Shown here: positions 10,150 to 21,410 of the stretch, one piece after another
Position numbering within the stretch: position 1 is the first letter of the stretch
How the letters are laid out: each line of letters starts with the position of its first letter
Translations under genes and position numbers: made by a program
Source: Shinisaurus crocodilurus
Taxonomy: Eukaryota > Chordata > Lepidosauria > Squamata > Shinisauridae
NCBI GenBank assembly: GCA_021292165.1
Contig: CM037877.1
Span: 206,378,715 to 206,442,714 of the forward strand
Reading direction: 5' to 3'
Length of the DNA: 64,000 nt
The notes under the pieces: model-generated
Database searches by the model: none
The model's input: the letters and a program-made list of their open reading frames with translations, nothing else
What the model was told of the DNA's origin: nothing

Positions 10150-10825
10150 GTGTTTAAACCCCCCTTTCTGCTTTATTTGCCATTCCACTCCTATTCTCCC
10201 CCACCCCCCTGGGGTTTCTGATGGAATTGACAAGGTTGTGAGGAAAGCCTGTCAGCTTCACCAGAATAAGTTGTTCCTTTAAAAGGGTATGCCTAGACAC
10301 CAGTGCTGGTGTATATACATAGTAATGTTTTTAAATAATAATTTAAAACCTTTCACTAGAGAAAGTGGAAGGATGAAAAAGATTACCATGCTGCTATGTC
10401 ACTTCAGACAGAAGCATCTCATCACAGGGGACTGGGGGAAAAAAAAGAGAGGGGGCATTTGAAATGTGATTTTAAATACACCGTCCTACATAGCTAGTAT
10501 CAATCAATTAGGGCCAAACTAAACATGATAAATGTATCTTTGCATCTAATGTGCAGGTATTTAAACATGCAAATTGTATCAGCTGGTGGGCAGGGCTGAT
10601 AATTAACAGGATCAGAGCAGGTGTGGAGATGGAATTGGTGCCAATGTTTCATTCTCCCCCAGCAAATACCCAGCTTCAAAAGGGGGATTTTCCTCAGGAC
10701 AACAGCAGGTTAGGAAAGGGTTAAATTCCCTCTCCGCACGGGCTTGGGTTCATTATCAGCTCCCCCAACTCAGCAGATACAATTTTCAGTTTTAAAAACG
10801 TGCACCTTAGATGCAAAGACACATT
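10150..10825. other. Unassigned sequence
   Basis: Mostly AT-rich, with a short A-run near 10440. No repeat end or exon recognised. Confidence 0.35.
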
Positions 10826-10827
10826 TA

Positions 10828-10925
10828 GGCTACAATCCTGTACACACTTACCTAGGACTAGGAGTAAGCCCACTTGAGAATAATGGGACTTACTTGTGAG
10901 TAGACCTGTATAATCCGATTGCACT
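10828..10925. repeat. Short interspersed repeat, 'caatcctgtacacacttac' type
   Basis: A squamate-style unit with 'acaatcctgtacacactta', 'ggagtaagcccacttgag' and 'aatgggacttactt'. It is self-complementary in part (aagccc/gggactt). Related pieces in this window lie at 24389, 36078, 46752, 50320, 52109, 56959 and 62552. Probably a MITE; class not proven. Confidence 0.6.
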
Positions 10926-11204
10926 GATTATGTCAAGCATAGTTTGGCCCCTAGAAAACCTGATAAAAGTACCTTTAAACCTGCGCACCAGCAACGGGAG
11001 AGGGATGCTCAGAAGCTCATATGAATTTGGTCTTACTCTCGGGCAACCAGAGAATGGAACTTTGTTTGCAGAAGCTGGATCTCTCCACCCCAACCCCACT
11101 TCCTTTTAGACCACACATGACAAGTATAGGTATATAGAAACAGGTAGGCTAGTAAAGTTTTTTATGAGGTAATAGGCTTTTGTGGACCTATTTATTTGTA
11201 AGTC

Positions 11205-11435
11205 CGATTTAGTGTTCTTTCAGAGGAGGCTTTTATTGTGCAATCGCTCTGCCTCATTCACAAAATTTTACAGGGGGCGAAACAACTTCATCTTCCATTT
11301 GTAAACCTCCGGTGTTTTCCCACCTCTTCTTCCTTCGTTTTTCTTTCCACAAAAATTCTGTTAAGGAGGAAAAGGTGGAATAGGTGCACAAATGTCCTAT
11401 TGGTTGTCATAGGAGCCCTTAGCTGGTACACGAGT
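11205..11435. mobile_element. Harbinger-like MITE, decayed copy
   Basis: Shares with 15412, 26090, 41457 and 50706 the order 'gaggcttttattgtgcaatcg', 'cacaaaattttacaggggg', 'tcttccatttgtaa', 'ggtgttttcccacc', 'ttaaggaggaaaaggtggaa' and 'ttggttgtcataggagccct'. Left terminal sequence is degenerate. Confidence 0.65.
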
Positions 11436-11878
11436 GAATTTTACTGGATTCCTAAATTGCTATGATTTGTATCAAATTTTCCCCTTGGCTGCTGTAGTTC
11501 AATAAGGAGATTGGTTACAAACCTCTAATTGGCCAGAAATATGTGGCTTGAAATTAACTTGCTAATTAACCTACCAGCCTCCATTCCAGCAGGCTGCAGA
11601 GCTGAAGGAGAGCAGAGAAGCAGGGCTATTCTATTGCCTCTGCTGAGAGACCAGCTGCCTCTGACGCTCGCTGACCTGCAGCACCTAGTGCAGTGCTGGC
11701 TCCAGGTTTCTGAGAGCCCTTGGGCAAGAAGACACCCTCAACTGGCCCCTCCCAGGATGTCTACTTTGCTTTCTCACCGCCATTGTCACCATCTGCTATT
11801 GCTCCTCATCCTCTTTCTCAGCATTGCTGCCACTTGCTTGCTTGAGAGCGCAAGTAGAGAGCCAGTGAGCAAGTCGGC

Positions 11879-12046
11879 CTGTGGCTCACGCTGGCTCAGC
11901 TGGTCTGAGCATGGAAAGCTAAGCAGGGTCAGGCCTGGTTATTACTTGGATGGGAGACCCCTCCTCTAGTTTCCTGCATTGAGCAGGGGGTTGGACTCGA
12001 TAGCCTTGTAGGCCCCTTCCAACTCTATCATCTATGAAACCTATGA
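11879..12046 (+). mobile_element. 5S rRNA-derived SINE with a CR1-type tail, copy 1
   Basis: The head matches the 3' two-thirds of vertebrate 5S rRNA, including the internal pol III promoter: 'ggaaagctaagcagggtcag' (A-box region), then 'cctggttattacttggatgg' and 'gagacc' (C-box region). Directly after 'gggagacc' it changes to 'cctcctctagtttcctgcat' and then to the sense 3' end of CR1 ('gggttggactcgatagcctt', 'ccccttccaactctat'), finishing in 'tctatgaaacctatgag'. This is the SINE3-like design: transcription from the 5S promoter and a tail recognised by a CR1 reverse transcriptase. The same junction recurs at 55507. Confidence 0.88.
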
Positions 12047-12207
12047 GATCTCCTGCTCCTCCTCACCGCCACCGTTGTCTGGGCCAGAGAGGCAGGTGAA
12101 CAAGCAGGCTGCACTGGTGAAAAGGAGGAGTAAGTTCAAGGGGCTTTTGTCAGTGGGACCCTGCTGGATTGTGGGTCCTCAGCAGTTGCCCAACCATGCC
12201 TACCAGG

Positions 12208-12407
12208 GGAGACTGGTGACTCCTATGTCAGTGGGGCTCCTCATCCATTACAGCTTTTATTCTGAGCTTTATAGGAGCTATCTATGGTGCTCCATGGTGG
12301 TGAACCTTTGGGGGGATGGAGTACAGCACCATGGATAGCTCCTATAAAGCTCAGAATAAAAGCTGCAATGGATGAGGAGCCCCACTGACACAAGAGTCAC
12401 CAGCCTC
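12208..12407. mobile_element. Fold-back element with ~85-bp arms
   Basis: The left arm (12208-12291, 'ggagactggtgactcc') and right arm (12323-12407) are inverted copies at roughly 94% identity by eye, with a ~31-bp loop. 'cagcttttattctgagcttt' and its reverse complement are intact in both. No coding capacity. Confidence 0.8.
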
Positions 12408-12524
12408 CACTGCCTACCCTTGGTGAAGGCCCAAACCTAGCAGCAGCCATTCCAACAGGCTACCCGAAGTGTTTCCATCCCAGCTAGTCATTATAAAGAA
12501 CTGTAACTTCAAGAACAAGTGCCA

Positions 12525-12652
12525 GGGTTTTCTCTTCCCCCCCCCTCCTCCCCCTTTCCTTGTGTGTCATGTCTTTTAGATTGTAATCCTGAGGGCAGGG
12601 ACTACTGATATTTGGCTAAATGGCAGGGTAAAAATGTTTTAAATGATAAATA
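12525..12652 (+). mobile_element. LINE/SINE 3' tail (L2-like)
   Basis: 'cttgtgtgtcatgtctttta' then 'gattgtaatcctgagggcag' followed by a degraded tail matches the 3' end also seen at 22280-22433, where it ends in (AAAT)n. This is a 3'-end-only retroposed fragment. Confidence 0.55.
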
Positions 12653-12754
12653 CTGTTCACTAAGAAAGAAAGTGGATAACCTCCTTCTCGTGTGTTTCGT
12701 GCTGTTGTGATATGGGCAAGGCAAGCTATCCCTGCTGAATTGTATTCAATAGAG

Positions 12755-12838
12755 CAGTGTTCTCCAACCTTGGGTTCCCAGCGTAGCTGGGAGTTGTAGG
12801 CCAAAAAACATCTGGGGACCCAAGGTTGGAGAACACTG
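12755..12838. mobile_element. Fold-back hAT MITE, copy 4 (perfect TSD CAATAGAG)
   Basis: The shortest family member at 84 bp, with identical flanks CAATAGAG at 12747-12754 and 12839-12846. The left arm has lost the 'gatgtttttggcctacaa' segment, which the right arm keeps, so the hairpin is asymmetric. Confidence 0.93.
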
Positions 12839-13479
12839 CAATAGAGCATAGCATAGCACCCTCCGAACTCTTTTAGGGATGGCACCTCCTCCCATTCATG
12901 ACTGGCTCAAAGACAGTATTTGGGACTTTGGCTTTGGGTGTCCAGTGTCCATTTGTCTGTACATTCCTGGTCCAGTAGCAAGCTGTTCCTTCGTTGGGGC
13001 TATTTCTCTTCTTTTGCTTAGCACCATGAACCATTTGTCTGAGTGAAGTGTGTGTGGAGGGAGGGTAATTTTTAAACGAAAGGTCTCATATTATTACTGG
13101 CTGGGTAAACCAAGTGTTGTGTTTTCCTTTGTTTGGAACATTGGAGCAAAACATGTTTTTCCGCCTCAGGCTTCTACCATGGCGTGTTTACACAGACACA
13201 CTGTTCTGCATTTGGACTATATTTTGGGCCTCCCTGTTTTTATACCCCAGGTTTCTGGTCACTGGTTCTGCAGTTAGCAAGGGCCTCCTTTCCCCATCAA
13301 TTCCTTTTTCCAGTCATGGCCAAGCCTAACAAGGGAGTAGAGCGGAGGGTCTCTTATTCCGGAGAGCGCCACATTCCAGGCCCACCACCATGAGCCTTTT
13401 CCAGGAGGCATTGCGATGGTGGGGAGCAAAGGGGTTTGCGCTGGCTGTGGGATACTAACTCTGTAAATCTAGCAAAGGC

Positions 13480-13765
13480 TTTTCAGCGAGGGCTGTCAGG
13501 AAGAGGTACCTCATAAAGCCAAATAGTGATTTCCTGCTGCAGCCAGCAGGAGTTGTTTTCTTTACAACACGCAGCTGAAATCGGAGAGGAGATGGTGTTT
13601 AAATATCTCAGTCCTGGAGGAGTTGCAGCCAAAGTGCACAAGGAAAGGATAGATGCCAACATTTGAAAGCCATTAACCGAGAATATTTTCGGAGGATAAT
13701 TAAGGGACATACCTTTAACCCACTTCGAAATACACTGAATGGGCTTATGTCTCTGTGAGTTATGG
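13480..13765. other. Candidate conserved non-coding block
   Basis: TE-free, balanced composition with 'ataattaagg' and 'gccattaaccgag' motifs. A 124-codon minus-strand open frame overlaps but runs into the CTCCCT simple repeat and has no family resemblance. Enhancer status is inference only. Confidence 0.25.
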
Positions 13766-13814
13766 AGTGAAAATATGGCAACTTTTTTTTTTTTTGCCTT
13801 TAAAAGAAAAAGAA

Positions 13815-13858
13815 TGGTCTCCCTCCCTCTCTCCCTCCCTCCCTCTCTCACACACACC
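13815..13858. repeat. CTCCCT/CACA simple repeat
   Basis: Pyrimidine-rich run of CTCCCT-type units followed by CACACACA. Confidence 0.8.
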
Positions 13859-13929
13859 TCTGAAGTAGTTAATTTCTAAAAAGTTTGAGGTTCTGGGTCT
13901 CATGGCCTAGCTAGAAGCCATGCTGTTGG

Positions 13930-14003
13930 ATTTGGCTGGCTGGGGCATGCTGGGAGTTATAGGATTTTTTTTTCTGTCTAAACATGCATAGGATTGTGCC
14001 CTA
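13930..14003. repeat. MITE fragments side by side
   Basis: 'ggctggctggggcatgctgg' + 'gagttatagg' is the right half of the fold-back hAT type. It is followed by 'aaacatgcataggattgtgc', an end of the 'caatcctatgca' repeat type. Confidence 0.5.
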
Positions 14004-14504
14004 AGTCCAGGGTCTAAAATTACCTAGTTGCACCATCGATCCCAGCTATGTGCAGAAGTGCTGTGGTGAAAGAAATTTACTGTGTATGTGCCCAGAGATC
14101 TACTCAAAGCTTTATTATTAATGTCACATATTGCATGACCGAGGCTTGCCTGGTGTTGAAAACAAGGCTGAGCCCCAGTAATGAGCCCTGACTCATTATA
14201 TACATGCCCTCTGTTCTCATAATGGAACCATTTTCTACTGGCCGTTGTGTCTGTACTCAGCTTTACATGAACTCTCTTGTGGTGGTGATTCATAAGTGGC
14301 CACACTAAGAAGAAGCCAAATGATTGGTGGGACCCACTGGCTACCTGTTGAACAGGGTCACCTGCAATACCTAGCATTGGCTAATTAATCCAGACTGCAA
14401 ATCTCCATTTCGAGACTTGGTCTATCTATACTGCAGACCTCATGGCCATAACACCTGGCCAATTTTTTGAACATTGTTTCTTCCCCTATCTCCTGCTTTT
14501 TTGC

Positions 14505-14585
14505 CCGATGAAGAGTTCTGGGGAACTCAAAAGCTTGCATGATTTTGTGGAATGTTGGTTGATCCTAATAAAGGTATTGCCCAAC
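14505..14585 (+). mobile_element. Retroelement 3' end fragment (class uncertain)
   Basis: 'gatgaagagttctggggaac', 'tcaaaagcttgcatg' and 'cctaataaaggtattgccca' form a 3' end common in reptile genomes. Related but different ends occur at 24935, 45195 and 59457. Possibly Penelope-like or LINE; I cannot decide. Confidence 0.5.
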
Positions 14586-14589
14586 TGAA

Positions 14590-15405
14590 GGTCACCATAA
14601 TGCCTGAAAGTACCCTCCCCCATGGATGCTGAAGTCAACTAGAAATTTTTGATCAGAGAGGGGAGTTCTCAGATCTCGGGGGTGGGGGGTGTAGTAGCAG
14701 AGAGAAGCTCAGATGTGGTCTGAAATCCTGCCAGGCAACTGAGCCTGGGGAGTGTTTGCTTGCAATTGGATGGCCAACCAGAAGCTGTTTTCGCTGTCTA
14801 AATAATTGATTGCTCTCCTTATCTCTTCAGTTAACATTTGTCAATGGGATTGCTCTGAAAAGCTGGATTATTTACAAACCACCCCCTGCCCAAGGATGGA
14901 TTTTAAACACCACCCCAGACACAGATCATATCCCAGCACAAACACACCATCAGATTATCTTCTTCACATGCCATGCTGGCCCTGACCCAGTGGAAGGTGA
15001 GTTTTATTGCAGCAGAAAGATTTAATGTAGCAGTTTTATAGCTGGCTTACTCCTGCGCATGCTGGCACTGGTGGTGCTTGATAGGATTCAGATCCCAGTT
15101 ATGACATGAGGCCACATCAGTTTCACAGGTGCTTGAAGTTTCCCGGGAGCCAGTGTGGTGGGGCAGCCAGGGGTTTCACACAATTTCTGGGACACACTGG
15201 AAACACTAGAATAATTACATCTCTTATGACTTGTCAAAAATCACCAACTACTCAAAAGTGAAATAGAAAATAAGCAGGCTTAAATCCACTTTGCTTTGAT
15301 TAAACAACATGATCATAAAACTAAAAACAGGGGAGATTTTAGGCTTTCCCCAACTTGAGCTTGCGAGATCAAAACATAGTATTTTGCAACATACATTCCC
15401 TGCTT
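14590..15405. other. Unassigned sequence
   Basis: No recognisable gene or repeat, apart from a short G-run near 14680. Confidence 0.35.
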
Positions 15406-15411
15406 AATCTT

Positions 15412-15650
15412 ATGGTGCTCCCAGACAAGACTTTTATCCTGCAATTGGCCTGCCTCAAACACTGAATTTTACGGGGGCTCCAGTCCAGACATCATCGTCT
15501 TCTATTCATAACCCTCCGGTGTTTTCCTGCCACTACTTCTGTCTTTTTCTTAAAGACAGGTAAGGTGAGTGAAGGGGAGAAAGATGGAATAGGTTTGCAA
15601 TGCCTTTTTGATTGGTAGTGCTAGGAGCCCTCCATCTGGAGGCATCCTTA
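15412..15650. mobile_element. Harbinger-like MITE (TSD TTA)
   Basis: The left end reads 'ggtgctcccagacaagac'. The right end 'ccatctggaggcatcc', reverse-complemented, gives the matching 'ggatgcctccagatgg'. TTA flanks both sides, the 3-bp TWA duplication expected of PIF/Harbinger elements. The body matches the family at 26090 and 41457. Confidence 0.7.
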
Positions 15651-15839
15651 ATTTCTCCAGCCCAGGCATAGATTTTTGCCTTCTGGAAGCTTTGTAGCTT
15701 CCCTTTCAATCACGCCCTCTAATAGTGAACTCTGGTGGTGTGGGCTAACAGAAATGAAGCCAAACTGGAGCAACTGATAAACAAGAGGGGGTATTAGCAT
15801 CCTCAGAGAACCCCAAGGTCTGCAGAAGTACCTACCACA

Positions 15840-15857
15840 GACACACACACACACACC
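15840..15857. repeat. (CA)n microsatellite
   Basis: Nine or so CA units after 'cctaccacaga'. Confidence 0.85.
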
Positions 15858-15969
15858 CCTACCTGAGGGGGCAAAAAAGCAGCTCAGTGGCTATGGGATG
15901 TTGAAAAGACTATGGGATGTTAAGGAAAAGAAAGATTAGATTGGTGGTGATGTGTGGGGAATGGCTGGC

Positions 15970-16592
15970 TAGCTGGACCTAAAAGGGGATATTGTAGAGT
16001 TAGAAAAAGTACAGAAAAGGGCAACAAAAATGATCAAGGGGCTGGAGCAATGGAGCAATGCCCTCATGAGGAAAGGTTACAATGTCTGGGACTGTTTAGC
16101 TTACAAAAAGGTAAGGAGAGACACGGTCGAGGTGTACAAAATTAAGCATGGTGTGGAGAAAGTGGATCAGGAAACATTTTTCTCCCTCTCCCATAATACT
16201 AGAACAAACCTGGGGTCATCCCACGAAGCTGGATGTTGGGAGATTCAGGACAGATCTTCAGACAGATCATAGTTAAACTATGGAATTCCCTTCCACAAGA
16301 TGCAGTGATGGCCACCAATTTGGACAGCTATAAAAGGGCATTGGACAAATGCATGGAGGAGAAGGCTATCAATGCCTACTAGTCCATGGCTATATGGCTA
16401 TATGCTACCTGCGGTATCAGAGGCAGTATGCCTATGCACACCAGTTGCTGGGGAACACAAGCAGGAGGGTGCGTGCTATTGCACTCATGTCCTGCTTGTG
16501 GGTTTCCCACAGGCACCTAGCTGGCCACTGTGTCAATAGGATACTGGGCTAGATGGACCCTTGGTGTGATACAGCATGGCTCTTCTTATCCC
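15970..16592 (+). mobile_element. CR1/L3-type LINE 3' fragment, plus strand
   Basis: The translation contains 'ELEKVQKRATKMIKG', a run with 'LAYKKVRRDTVEVYKI' and 'ETFFSLSHNTRTNLGSS', the C-terminal end of CR1-group reverse transcriptase, with frameshifts. The 3' UTR ends 'gggctagatggacccttggt' and 'gcatggctcttctta', the standard L3/CR1 tail in sauropsids. The reading frame is broken and the element is inactive. Confidence 0.82.
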
Positions 16593-16610
16593 TAAGCAGA
16601 AGCACTCGTT

Positions 16611-16835
16611 TTAGGAGGTGAGGATACACTGCAACATTTTGTTGCAGGTCCAGCTTGTTCTTTCAACTTTGTCGATGACCTTTGTGAATGTTGGCACCCA
16701 GAAATCAGTAGTGTATGAGGTCTTACCTGTCCTGTGTGGATTGGTACTGTAAACAACCTCAGTCATGGAAACAGTATCCCTGTTGAGAAGACCGAAGACA
16801 TCATTGGTCTTTTGAACCATAGCATCATGTTGTTG
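16611..16835 (-). mobile_element. Old CR1 fragment, minus strand
   Basis: A 69-codon minus-strand frame keeps 'FWVPTFTKVIDKVER', matching the 'FWAPxxxKDIDKLERVQ' region of CR1, with 'VFGLLNRDT' corresponding to the 'ILGCINR' block upstream of it. Much more diverged than the copies at 4926 and 15970. Confidence 0.6.
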
Positions 16836-16884
16836 ACTTGTGTAAACATTTGTGTCTACTGTGAGCCTAAATCATGATCAGTGG

Positions 16885-16945
16885 CTGTGCTGGCTGGGGA
16901 TGATGGGAGTTGTAGTCCAACACATCTGGCAGGCACATTTACCCA
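16885..16945. mobile_element. hAT MITE right-half fragment
   Basis: 'ctggctggggatgatgggag' then 'ttgtagtccaacacatctgg' is the right arm of the fold-back family seen complete at 23268. Confidence 0.6.
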
Positions 16946-16949
16946 ATAA

Positions 16950-17735
16950 AATATTTCATGGGTGCCCCTTGCTGACCAATCTTTTTTTTCTTGTGAGCTC
17001 AAATATATGACTCTATAGAATTCTCTTATGGCAATTTCAACTTGGATTTTGGAAGTTTTTGAACCAGGACTATTTAAAAGAGCCTCAGTGTTAGAGACTT
17101 TGTGAATTCCGCCCTGCCCTAGAAAGAACTGTGATGCTGGGATTGAATGCAGGCAGGGTTTGCTGGGAGAGGAAGGACACTGAGGAGTGAGTGTGTGTAT
17201 TCAGCTGCTGAGGTCTGGATGGGTTTTGTAATTAACTTGGGCTGTATCTTGCTTATTTAAGGCAGCTGGCCAAATCCTGAATTTAATTGCTTTGTTTCAA
17301 CCACAGAGACTCAAAAAGGGCTTGCATGGGTATAACTGAGGGCAAAAGTTGGCCTGCTGTGTGGTATTTATACCTGCAGCCAGCTATTTTGTGAGGCTCT
17401 TTTAATAATGTTTTCATCTGTCTTGAATGCCTGTTTTCTTGACACCACAATACACTGGCTAGCAAGTGTGCGTACCAGAGAGACACACCACTGCCCTCTG
17501 CTGGAGGGAATGAAAAGATGGCGGCGAGAGAAACTCGGAAAAGAAAAAGCCTCTAAAAGAAACTTCAGAAATCCCATTTCTTTCAAGCCTTGCGAAAGGA
17601 TCTTTGATGTCTCAGTTCATATATCTGTAAAACAAAAATACAGTAACAGCATTTCTGCTCCTTGGCACACAGCTAGGAGTCTGAATTCATTCAGACTGAA
17701 AGGTAATGGAATCTCCCACTCCAGAAGCCTGCAGA
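16950..17735. other. Unassigned sequence
   Basis: TE-poor. 17,210-17,420 is AT-rich with 'gtaattaac' and 'tttaattgctttg' motifs and could be regulatory. A 128-codon plus-strand frame starting at 17408 has no recognisable domain. Confidence 0.3.
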
Positions 17736-17739
17736 AAAT

Positions 17740-17900
17740 CCATACCCTCCAACATTTCACAGATAAAAATAGGGACACGACTGTGAATTTGTAAGAGGTA
17801 TGGTTAAGCAACATGAAGGTATGATCAAGAGGGCGTGGCCAGGCAACATGAGGGCGTGGCCAAGGGTATGGCCTGGCAACCAAAGGACATGGTCAGGTAC
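17740..17900. repeat. Short MITE end plus ~20-bp variable tandem units
   Basis: 'accctccaacatttcacaga' is a typical MITE-like start. It is followed by three imperfect units around 'gagggcgtggccaggcaaca' (about 17830-17885). Confidence 0.55.
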
Positions 17901-18440
17901 AAAAGTTATTAGAGGAAACACACAAAATCTTATATATTAGAATTATTACATTATATATTATTACATAATATTTTATAAGTGGCTTTTGTATTTTATTTTT
18001 TTTACCTTACCTAAACCCTTAATTGTTGATATCTGGTGTTTTTCATTGGGGGGGGGGTGTCAGTGCTTGCAGGGAAATCCCTTTCTTTTTGTTTTAAAAT
18101 TGTCAGGATTGGCACAAATTCAACAGGTGAAGCTTACCCACCCACCCCACACCCCCAAACATGGAGCTTCAGAGAGAAGGAAGTTTCTTGTGTTTCCTTC
18201 TGACACTGTAAACTCACCTGTTAGAGGCAAAGAGTCAGCTCTAATCTTTGGCAATATAAAGATAGGAATCATGTGATAAATTCCCTCATTCACCTCTCCG
18301 TCAGTTCAGGCTTTCACTCAGCTAATCCCTTTCCCACAGCAACGTGCAGCAGATAGAGCATGCCTTGCCTGGCCCTCCCAGATTAGCATCTGTTCTCTCC
18401 CTGCTTCCTGCGGCTGTTCGAGCCTAAGCAGAGCTATCTT

Positions 18441-18514
18441 ATAGGGGCCATGGGCAAAATTGCAGCTAAGCTAACACTGCAAGCTTAGCTGCAATTTTGC
18501 CCATGACCCCTTTA
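18441..18514. repeat. Perfect-type hairpin, 29-bp arms
   Basis: Left arm 18444-18472 and right arm 18482-18510 differ at one position. The core 'ggcaaaattgcagctaagct' reads back as its reverse complement with a 9-nt loop. This is a probable tiny fold-back element. Confidence 0.85.
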
Positions 18515-18519
18515 TGTAG

Positions 18520-19265
18520 GAGGGGAGGCAGGGGAATTCAGGACTCTGCATGACAAACTGAGAAGCCGTGATGGCTTAAGGGTTTTTGTGATGGTCCCGG
18601 CATTTTCAGGGCAATTAGAAACTATTAAATATTTCCTTATTTTTTGTTTATTTGCTATTCATAGTCACGTTTATTTATTTATCACATTCACTCATGTGAT
18701 TCTCTAGAGGGCAGGACTTTGGGGCAGAGGTCCAGGGCCCCACTGAACAGAATGAGCAGGAGGGCTGCCAAATGCTGTAGGGCTAGTTTTTCACATTTTG
18801 AAGTAGGTGAAGTAACACGCATCACTATTTAAAGAGGGGGCCCTCCATAGGTCCATTAAGTCCAGAATTACCTAACTGCACCACCTGAATTGAAAATTCT
18901 GAAATTCACATTGAACTTGAAGATACTTAGTATTGGAAGAATGAACTAGCCACAAATGTTGGTATTTTCAAAATCTTCATATTCAAAATTTCAGAGGAAT
19001 CATTTTTGAAGGCCAGTTTTGAGTTTGCTATTTCAAATTAGCTGTCTTTTTGTTTGTTTGTTTGTTTGCTAATTATAATAGCAGCACTGCCAGTGTTTTT
19101 GTACAAAATCTGAGTGTGATGCACTATGATTCTCCTGCCAAAGAGACTAGTGTCTTTTTGGCACTATGATTCTCCTGGCTAAAGAGACTAGTGTTTTAGA
19201 TCAAGGAGCTGCAAACTGCAATCCCACTGACTAGTCCCCTCAAAGTTCTACATGAAGAACTCCAT
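18520..19265. other. Unassigned AT-rich sequence
   Basis: Contains a (GTTT)n run near 19053-19068. The phrase 'gcactatgattctcctg' is duplicated (19119-19135 and 19160-19176), indicating a small local duplication. No exon seen. Confidence 0.4.
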
Positions 19266-19270
19266 GTTAA

Positions 19271-20180
19271 TTAATTAATTAATTAATTAAATGTTTATCC
19301 CACCCTTCATCACAAAATGATCCCAGCGTAGGTCACAATACACAATATGTCATTAAAACCAAGCAGCCAATAAAAATGTTAAACTGCTCAGTATCTAAAA
19401 CTCCATAGATGCCACCCGTCAACTAACTCACTCTAATATGCCCAACCATCTAATCAAAAGGTCTGTTAAAAAAGGGTTGTTTTCACCTGTTGCTGAAAGC
19501 TAACCAAGGTTGTTGCCACTGCCAGTCTAATTTCCAGGGGGAGAGCATTTCACAGCCAGGGTGCCACCACTAAGAAGTCCCTATTACAAGTTTCAGAAGT
19601 CTGGACTTCATTAGGAAAAGGAGCTCCCTGGCAGATAACCTCACAGGCAGGATGATATAGGGAGAGATGTTTTTTTTAGTAGCCAGCTCCTAAGCTGTTT
19701 CGGACTGTATACATCAAAAACAGCCCCTTGAACTGGACTCAGTCAGCTACAAACTGACAGCCAGTGCAATGCTTTAAGGACCAGTATTCTATGGTCTCAC
19801 ATAGCCAAATCTGTCAGCACCCTCTCGGCATTTTGCACAAGTTGCATTCTCTGGACTGTCTTCAAGCGCAGCCCCATGTGCAGCACATTTGCATTACAAC
19901 AGTCTAACTGGAAGGTTACCAGGGGATGAATTACTGTGGCCAGGTTATCCATGTCCAGGAACTGCTGTAGCTGATGAACCAGTCATAGCTCAAAAAAGCA
20001 CTGCACACCATTGCAGCCACTTGGGCCTCCAGTGACAAGGTGGAATCAAGGAATGCCCCCAGACTATGCTCCTTGAAAGGGAATGCAATCCCACCCAGAG
20101 GAGGCCATTCTGCTAATTCCTGGATCCAAAAACCAGCAATCCACAGCACCCCCATCATGTTGCGATTCAGCTTCAGTTGA
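19271..20180 (-). mobile_element. LINE 3' region, minus strand (L2-like)
   Basis: The left edge is a (TTAA)n tail followed by 'atttatcccacccttcatca', the reverse complement of a LINE 3' end of a family frequent in squamates. Inside, phrases such as 'gacagccagtgcaatgcttt' and 'cctctcggcattttgcacaa' are typical of its long body. No frame is open for more than about 75 codons, so it is old. Exact clade not determined. Confidence 0.6.
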
Positions 20181-20814
20181 ATGCGCTGAATGTCATTTTC
20201 TCCTTAGCCAGAGACTGTCAACACTTTCTTAATGCTACAGTTCCTGCTTTCAGGATGAATCTGGATTTCATTTGCTATCTTCTTGGATTCATGCATATGA
20301 TGGGAGGGATTGCTCTCTTGGGACTGAGAAATGTTCCCGTTGTTTCTGCCCTGAGGGATGGATTTCCCAAGACCAGGATGAGGCCTATTGTGTTGAACAG
20401 AATTAAAGTGTCCTCAACTTCTTGTAACAGTGCAATTGTTGTTAATTGATTCCCTATGGTGCTTTCTTTTATGAAAAAAGACAGCACTTCATGTTAGCAG
20501 TCTTGTCACTGTGGGGCAGTTCACATCAGTTTGTGGAGGGCCACAGAACTGTTCCACTCGACCACTTTATACTGTACAGTTTTCAGTGCACACCTAAGAC
20601 ATTTTAAATGTACACACCTAAGGGTGTGGATGTGCTGAACATGTGTCATCTATCAAACAAGTACACTCGTCATCAGGGAGCTTGGATTGGCTGCATTTCT
20701 CTGCTGACTGTACCTTTGGCATGCCCAGGTCAGCCCCAGAATAATGTTCCCTCTTCTACACACAACTGTTAAATGTATGGGATGCCTCATTTTCTGCTGT
20801 ACCAGTTCAGCCTG

Positions 20815-20930
20815 CAGCAGGGATAGGCAACCTTTTTGGATTGTGGGCACATTTGGCAATTTGAGAAACTGTCCTGGGCACCACCACAAAATGGCTGCCA
20901 TGGGAGGCATGGCAAAGGACCTGCCCCAAA
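20815..20930. mobile_element. hAT-type 5' end fragment
   Basis: 'cagcagggataggcaacctt' followed by 'gggcacatttggcaattt' and 'gggcaccaccacaaaatggc' resembles the first ~100 bp of a non-autonomous hAT element, cut off at the adjacent CA repeat. Confidence 0.5.
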
Positions 20931-20939
20931 GTCTGATAC

Positions 20940-20940
<1 letters not shown>

Positions 20941-20970
<30 letters not shown>
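20941..20970. repeat. (CA)n microsatellite
   Basis: About 14 CA units. Confidence 0.9.
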
Positions 20971-20973
<3 letters not shown>

Positions 20974-21119
20974 CAATTCCTTTGAACCCACAGTTTTCAG
21001 CACCAACAGAAACCTATCTCACAGCAATTGCAGCTGCTGGTAAGAAGTGGCTTGAGGGTTGAAGTGGGTCGAGTCGTTGAGCCATGGGTTGTTGTTGAAA
21101 CGTTTAAAGATAAAGGAGA

Positions 21120-21410
21120 GTAAGGGCGCAATCCTAAAAAGCCAGCAAAAGATCGCCTTTGTGTGTGCGGATCGGGCCAAATGGAAGATGTGGTGCATTA
21201 CGTTCTATACTGCCCATTATATAATTCACCTAAGGTTAAGTTTATTCTCCCTTTGCAGACCTGGATAGAAGGTCTATCTGATGGATCTAAGATAAGATGG
21301 CTGCTGGCAGACACCCCTGGTATGATCAGACCAAAGCAAATTCTGAAGCGGTACAAAACAAAAGATTCAGAAATACACAGGAGTTGCCCAGCCAACACTG
21401 TAATGAACTA
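21120..21410 (+). mobile_element. LINE ORF2 C-terminal fragment (zinc-knuckle region)
   Basis: The frame from about 21151 reads 'CVCGSGQMEDVVHYVLYCPL', a C-x-C-(x)n-H-(x)4-C cysteine/histidine motif typical of the end of many LINE reverse transcriptase proteins, followed by 'RWLLADTPGMIRPKQILKR'. It begins with a short 'gggcgcaatcctaaaaagcc' phrase. Only about 85 codons remain. Clade uncertain. Confidence 0.5.

Noticed and set aside
11880..11960. 5S rRNA gene
   Set aside because: Only the promoter-containing part of 5S is present and it joins a CR1-type tail; the second copy has the same join. It is a SINE.
20941..20970. CRISPR-like array among simple repeats
   Set aside because: Plain CA microsatellite in a vertebrate genome; no spacers.
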